Assembly: GCA_905221605.1 (NCBI GenBank) | Contig: CAJNDS010002184.1 | Coordinates: 334,501 to 398,500, forward strand | DNA: 64,000 nucleotides | Direction: 5' to 3' | From: Symbiodinium natans | Lineage: Eukaryota; Sar; Dinophyceae; Suessiales; Symbiodiniaceae | In this document: piece after piece, positions 59,323 through 64,000 of the stretch | Position numbering within the stretch: position 1 is the first letter of the stretch | Layout: each line of letters begins with the position of its first letter | Made by a program: the position numbers and the translations under genes | Notes under the pieces: model-generated | Seen by the model: the letters and a program-made list of their open reading frames with translations, nothing else | The model's database searches: none | Told to the model about the DNA's origin: nothing

Positions 59323-59560
59323 GGGTTTAGGGTTTAGGGTTTAGGGTTTAGGGTTTAGGGTTTAGGGTTTAGGGTTTAGGGTTTAGGGTTTAGGGTTTAG
59401 GGTTTAGGGTTTAGGGTTTAGGGTTTAGGGTTTAGGGTTTAGGGTTTAGGGTTTATTAGGTTTAGGGTTTAGGGTTTAGGGTTTAGGGTTTAGGGTTTAG
59501 GGTTTAGGGTTTAGGGTTTGGGGTTTGGGGTTTAGGGTTTAGGGTTTAGGGTTTAGGTTT
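59323..59560 (+). repeat. (TTTAGGG)n array, the longest in the window
   Basis: About 32 units with a short interruption near 59456 (TTTATTAGG) and two TTTGGGG units near 59517. Confidence 0.97.
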
Positions 59561-59923
59561 AAGAGCTTCGGGGTGTTCAGGGTTGAGGGCTTCAGGGCTT
59601 TGCGTGGGGGGCAGGTTGAGGTGTCTAGGGGGGGGTCTATAGACCCTATAGGGTTGAGGTGTTGAGGGTGGGGGGGTTAGGAGGGTTTAGGGTTGAGGTG
59701 TTTAGGGTGGTTTCGGAGTTTTCGGGGGTTTGTATCGGGGTATAGGTTTTTGGGTTTAGGGGTTTAGGGAGTTAGGCGTTCAGGGGTTAGAGGTTTCGGA
59801 GTTCAGGGTTTTCAGGGCCTGGGGTTTAGGGGTTTCATGGTGATAACTTAGGGGGTTCAGCTCTCACACGGCTTAAATAGGCTTGAGAGCGTTTAGGTTG
59901 CAAGGATTTTAGTTGGTGTTCAC

Positions 59924-62900
59924 CGTTCTGGCTGCGTGCAGAAGCATAGTTCCGTTGCGTGGATTCTGGCAGACTTAACAGCCTAAACCGTAGCAGGTTA
60001 GATACTGGCAGGTTTGAGCGCGCGTAGTAGGTTAGATACTGGCAGGTTGAGCGCCCCTCCCCCCACAAAAAAAAGAGTCAAATTAACAAATACAAAATAA
60101 ATTCACACAATCAAACAAACGCAAGGACCGAAACCCTAGAACCCTAAGACCTGTATCCCTAAAACCCTGAACCCTAAAACCCTAAAGCCCTAAAGTCCAA
60201 CAAGGCCCTAAGATCCAGACCCTAAAGCCCGACACCCCAAGCAAACACCCCACTAAAAGAAAGCCTCGGCTTCGAAACCCTTGGCGCCAGCCAAATTTCG
60301 GGTGATTAAGGGTTAGGTTTGTCAGGGTTAGGGTTTTTAAGGTATTAGGGTTTAGGTTTGATTGCCCTGGGCAAGAAGTTCCTAAGTCTAACTCCCCCTT
60401 GAAGACAGCTGAGGGATTAGGGCCATTCAGGTTTAGGGTTTAGAGTTTAGGGTCATTAGGGTTTAGGATGATTAAGGTTTTAGGGTCTCTAGGGTTTAGG
60501 ATTTAGGGCATAAGGGTCCAGGGGTATTGAGGCTTGGGCCTGTGGTATCCGGAAAGGGGTTTAGGGTTTAGGGTTATAGGGTTATAGGGTTATAGGGTTA
60601 TAGGGTTATAGGGTTATAGGGTTATAGGGTTATAGGGTTATAGGGTTATAGGGTTATAGGGTTTAGGGTTTAGGGTTTAGGGTTTAGGGTTTAGGGTTTA
60701 GGGATACTTCGGAAGCATGCAGACCGAAACGGCCTCAACGGTCGTGTCCGGCGCAGTGGAGCCTGAGGTAGGGTTTAGGGTTTAGGGTTTAGGGTTTAGG
60801 GTTTAGGGTTTAGGGTTTAGGAGTTAGGGTTTAGGGTTTGGGGTTTAGGGTTTAGGGTCTAGGGTCTAGGGTTTAGGGTTTGGGGTTTGGGGTTTAGGGT
60901 TTAGGGTTTGGGGTTTAGGGTTTGGGGTCTCGCCCTACACACTATACCGTGCTTCTGCCTCGGCTCTTGACTGAACTCTCGCACTAGGTTGGCCCTTACA
61001 ACCCCTCTCAGAAACAGATCCTCTGAAGTCCGATAGAGGAAAACAACAAATCCAAGGGCCTACCCAGCAGAATTCTGACTTCTTCGCCTAAGGCGGCGTC
61101 ATCGGGGGGGCACCCCGTGACCCGAGCACGCAAAACGAACACTTCTCATGCCAGGTTGACCCCGACGGACCCCCCAAATTTCGTTCAAGCGATGTGGTCT
61201 GAGCCGGAAGGGTACAACCTACCCTAGAACAGCCCTAAACCCTACTAAACCCTTAAAAACCCCTTAAAGACTAGGTTCAAGCCCGAACAACGCAAGCCTC
61301 CTTCAAAACAAAGAGAGGTTTCGGGGTTTAGGGCTTAGGCTGAAAGAGGTTTAGGGCTTTGGGTTTAGGTTCGGGGCTTGTGGCCCTAAACCCTAAACCC
61401 GAACCCCTAATCCCTTGGCAATACTCCGTCTAGGGAACCAGCCGAAGGGTAAACCCTAATCCCTAGACCCACAGCTCCCTACATGCCTAAGCCCCTATAA
61501 GACCCGAACACCTTCGATCCCCAAGCCTCTCCTAGTCCCGAAGTAGGGTTTGGGGTTTGGGGTTTAGGGTTTAGGGATAGGGTTTAGGGATTAGGGTTTA
61601 GGTTTTAGGGTTGAGGGTTTAGCGTTTAGGGTTGGTTTAGGGTTTACGTTTTACACCGCCCCCCCATCCCCGGCTGCCTTGGGCCGGACAGAGCGTTGAG
61701 TATTGCCGGTGGAGCCTGGGAGGCTTCGGGGTCTTTTGGGGTTTTGGGGTTTCGGGGCTTTAAGGTCTTAGGGTCCCCTAAACCCTAAACCCTAAACCCT
61801 GAACCCTGAACCCTGAACCCTGAACCCGAAACCCTATACCCTAAACCTTTTAAGGTGCTGGGGTTTGTGCGAGGAAAGCAACGTACAACTGCCGGGTTAG
61901 GGTTGAGGGTTTAGGGTTTAGGCTTTAGGGTTTAGGCTCTAGGGTTTAGGAATTAGGGTTTAGGGTTTAGGGTTTAGGGTGGAGGGTTAAGCACCGAACA
62001 CTCTACCCCAACCTGAACCCTGAACCCGAAGCCCTGAACAGGCTGGCCCCTTGAAAACCTCTACTAATCTCATAACTCTTTTCAACATGCTCCTGACTTG
62101 CTGTTGATTCATAGGAAATGAAGGAAAAGCAACCAGACCACAACTTGCTTCGGCGCCTGTGTTGCCTTATGGGGACCAACAGTGAACCCTCAAAACCCCG
62201 AAGCCAAGAAGCCTTGAACCCCTCAACCTGACACCCCAATCTCAACCCTGACGCCCCTGCACCCCTAGATCCCCTAAAACCCCTAGAACCCTGAAACTTG
62301 CGGGAAGCACCCCAAACTGTCCTTTGGGCTTGCGTGGCGGGTGCGGGGATTGGGGGTATCTTCGGCTTTCAGCTCCCGACTCCTCCAGCCTTTGTGTGGT
62401 CTCAATCCCAGCTTCAAACCGAGACCCCTAAACACCTAAACGCCCAAGACCCCTTGACCCCCCTAGAGCACTAAACTCCTGTAGGCCCCTAACCCCCAGA
62501 GCGAAACTCTAAACCCTAGACCCCCCCAGAACCCTAAACCGCTAGACCCCTCTGAACGCCTAAGCCCTAAACCCTAAACCTTAAACGCTAAACCCTAAAC
62601 CCTAAACCTTAAACCCTAACTACACCCTAAACCCTAAACCCAAATGGCTCGGGGTTCGGCAGCACTTTTTGAGGCCTCTGGGATGTATTTTGAGCCCTTT
62701 CGGGTTTAGGGCTCAGGGTTGAGGGCTTGCTTAGGGTTTAGGGGCTTAAAAGGCTTTAGGGCTTTAGGGGCTTTAGGGCTTGAGGGCTTTAGGGCTTCAG
62801 GGCTTCAGGGCTTTAGGGCTTGCTTAAAGTTTAGGGGCTTAGGGCTTTAGGGCTTTGGGGCCTGAGGGGTGGGTAGTTTCACGCCGCAGAGCCCCTCAGA

Positions 62901-62975
62901 GTAGGCGATTTGCTGCGGCGACACCGGAGCGCAGCCCGAGTCCACGATTGCGACTTTGTTAGCCGCCGTGGCCAT
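59924..62975 (-). CDS. Unknown gene: start exon 62883-62975 and likely internal exons
   Basis: First exon: ATG at 62975 just after GGAGCGCAG (possible spliced-leader acceptor), 31 codons MATAANKVAIVDSGCAPVSP then QQIAYSEGLCG, donor GGC|GTGAAAC. Further minus-strand exons: 61657-61715 (acceptor GCCTCCCAG, APPAILNALSGPRQPGMGG, donor CG|GTGTAAAAC), 60708-60762 (acceptor CTACCTCAG, STAPDTTVEAVSVCMLP, donor AA|GTATCC) and 59924-59965 (acceptor TCTGCCAG, NPRNGTMLLHAART, donor ACG|GTGAAC; the last has an ankyrin-like ring). The phases of the inner exons do not yet connect, so exons are missing or more than one gene is present. Confidence 0.45.
60571..60662 (+). repeat. (TTATAGGG)n octamer array
   Basis: Eleven AGGGTTAT units between normal TTTAGGG arrays: another locally homogenised variant word. 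Confidence 0.95.
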
Positions 62976-63199
62976 AGCTGCGCTCCGTCGTTTCAAGGAA
63001 CCAAGGAGGGACCCTTGTAAGGGACGTTTAGGGTTTAGGGTTTAGGGTTTAGGGTTTAGGGTTTAGGGTTTAGGGTTTAGGGTTATTCAATTTAGGGGCT
63101 ACTTGGGGTATAGGGAGACTACATAAGGCAAAAAGAGAGGTTCTATAGGGGAATCAGCATATAAGGGTCCATTCTATAGGGGTCCCTCCTTCTACCCCT

Positions 63200-64000
63200 T
63201 TAAATCGTGTTCCGGCCGGTGCCGTCTTCGAGAAAGCGCGCGATCTCGAGATGGCCAGCGGCAGAGGCCAACATCAGAGCCTAGACCCAGGAGTCACCTA
63301 GGAATAAAAAAGGGCACCCTTTTTGGTTTTAAGAGGATTAGAGGGGAAACCCCAAATTCAAACCCTAAGCCCTAAGCCCTAAGCCCTAAGCCCTAAGCCC
63401 TAAGCCCTAAGCCCTAAACCCTAAACCCTAAAATAACCAAATAAGGGCCTACGCCGGGTCCTAGGAGCCGTCGAGCCATTCTTGTCCACGATGTCCTTCC
63501 GGGCGCCGGCTCCTACCAGGAGGCGCACGACAGCGGCATGGCCTTTCGAAGATGCCAGCATCAGAGGCGTGGCGCCCTTGTGGTTGTCCTTACGTCTCCA
63601 ATAACCAGGGAATAAAGAAGCTTAAACCTTTTTCATTCCTAAACCCGAACCCGAAACCCGAAACCCGAAACCCTAAACCCTAAACCCGAAACCCTAAAGA
63701 AGGAACCCCAAAAAAATCTAAAGTTCAACTCTTGGCTAAGTCAGTGTCTGTCATGTTCATGCCAGCACCGGCTTTTACGAGGAGGTGGACGACTTCAACA
63801 TGGCCTTTGATGGAGGCAGCATGCAGAGCTGTGACGGCGAGCTTGTCCTTAGGCTTTCAATGACCCAGGGACAAAAAAGTACATACTTTTGGGGGCGACT
63901 TACCTCATATAGGAAACCCCAAAAAACAAAAAAGGTAAAAAAAAAAAAGAAAAAAAAAAAAAAAAAAAAAAAAACACAATGCTCAAAAAATAATAATGAT
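63200..64000 (-). CDS. Ankyrin repeat protein, 3' part (5' end beyond right edge)
   Basis: Exons 63749-63847 (33 codons, VTALHAASIKGHVEVVHLLV), 63469-63588 (40 codons, GATPLMLASSKGHAAVVRLL) and 63200-63280 (ALMLASAAGHLEIARFLEDG, then TGRNTI and TAA at 63200-63202). All junctions are phase 0. Introns are GA-AG (63589-63748) and GC-AG (63281-63468). Each intron begins with a 4-nt word that is repeated at the start of the next exon (GACA and GCTC), as expected of target-site duplications. The upstream intron (from 63848) ends CTAAG and runs off the window through an A-rich tract. The short C-terminus after the last repeat may reflect truncation by the inserted element at 63000-63200. Confidence 0.9.
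63281..63464. mobile_element. Introner-like element forming an ankyrin intron
   Basis: 184 bp flanked by GAGC direct repeats (63277-63280, 63465-63468). Ends CTAGACCCAGG and CCGGGTCCTAG are imperfect inverses. The core has GGGCACCCTTTTTGGTTTTA and an (AAGCCCT)n array. Relatives sharing the GGGTACCCTTTTTGG and GGTCCTAGG blocks occur near 12250-12400, 23630-23720, 41340-41550 and 56300-56410. Confidence 0.85.
63933..63976. repeat. A-rich tract
   Basis: More than 40 nt of A with two single-base breaks inside the upstream ankyrin intron. Confidence 0.95.

Noticed and set aside
60571-60662. CRISPR array
   Set aside because: Short identical octamers without spacers.
1-64000. The window is a chromosome end because of TTTAGGG arrays
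   Set aside because: Arrays occur throughout, in both orientations, with genes between and on both sides; no terminal array is seen.

Overview
The window looks like nuclear DNA of a dinoflagellate (Symbiodiniaceae-like; genus not determinable). Four things point there: plant/alveolate-type TTTAGGG telomere repeats scattered through the whole 64 kb; genes cut into tiny exons (about 20-160 nt) with GT, GC and GA donors; every gene I could assemble on one strand; and two ankyrin-repeat genes, one with an N-terminal ubiquitin-like domain. There is no bacterial operon, rRNA, convincing tRNA or CRISPR array. Single open reading frames are misleading: most long ones are repeat-driven or lie opposite real exons. 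I found genes by reading short unique islands between the repeat arrays for splice sites, coding frame and matching phase. Exon models are hand-made and need transcript data.

Layout, all genes on the minus strand so transcription runs right to left. 1-1020: 5' part of a UBL-ankyrin gene. 2340-8284: K+ channel with the filter motif TMSTCGYGD. 9.2-14.6 kb: exons of two or three unknown genes, one start (14559) and two ends (12649, 10400). 16.8-17.7 kb: three phase-matched exons. 19.3-23.2 kb: membrane-protein exons and a terminal exon. 25.6-28.1 kb: unknown protein with a long exon. 28403-35068: a palindrome of two ~3.2-kb arms around a 280-bp spacer. 36.2-38.6 kb: ends of two genes, one three-exon model with a 38-nt intron. 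41.7 kb: one exon. 43479-45470: a complete six-exon SAM-dependent methyltransferase, 297 aa. 47.0-49.5 kb: a chain of small exons. 51-58 kb: many exon islands, including a phase-matched pair at 55.6-56.1 kb. 59.3-62.98 kb: a gene starting at 62975. 63200-64000: 3' end of a second ankyrin gene.

The repeats are tied to gene structure. Exons often sit with CCCTAAA arrays on their left and TTTAGGG arrays on their right. Read along the genes, introns then begin G-rich (the donor often being G|GTTTAGGG) and end C-rich, so the two ends are complementary. Some introns are bounded by 4-nt direct repeats used in splicing, the mark of introner insertion. Many short elements with 14-36-bp inverted ends (MITE/introner-like) fill the rest.
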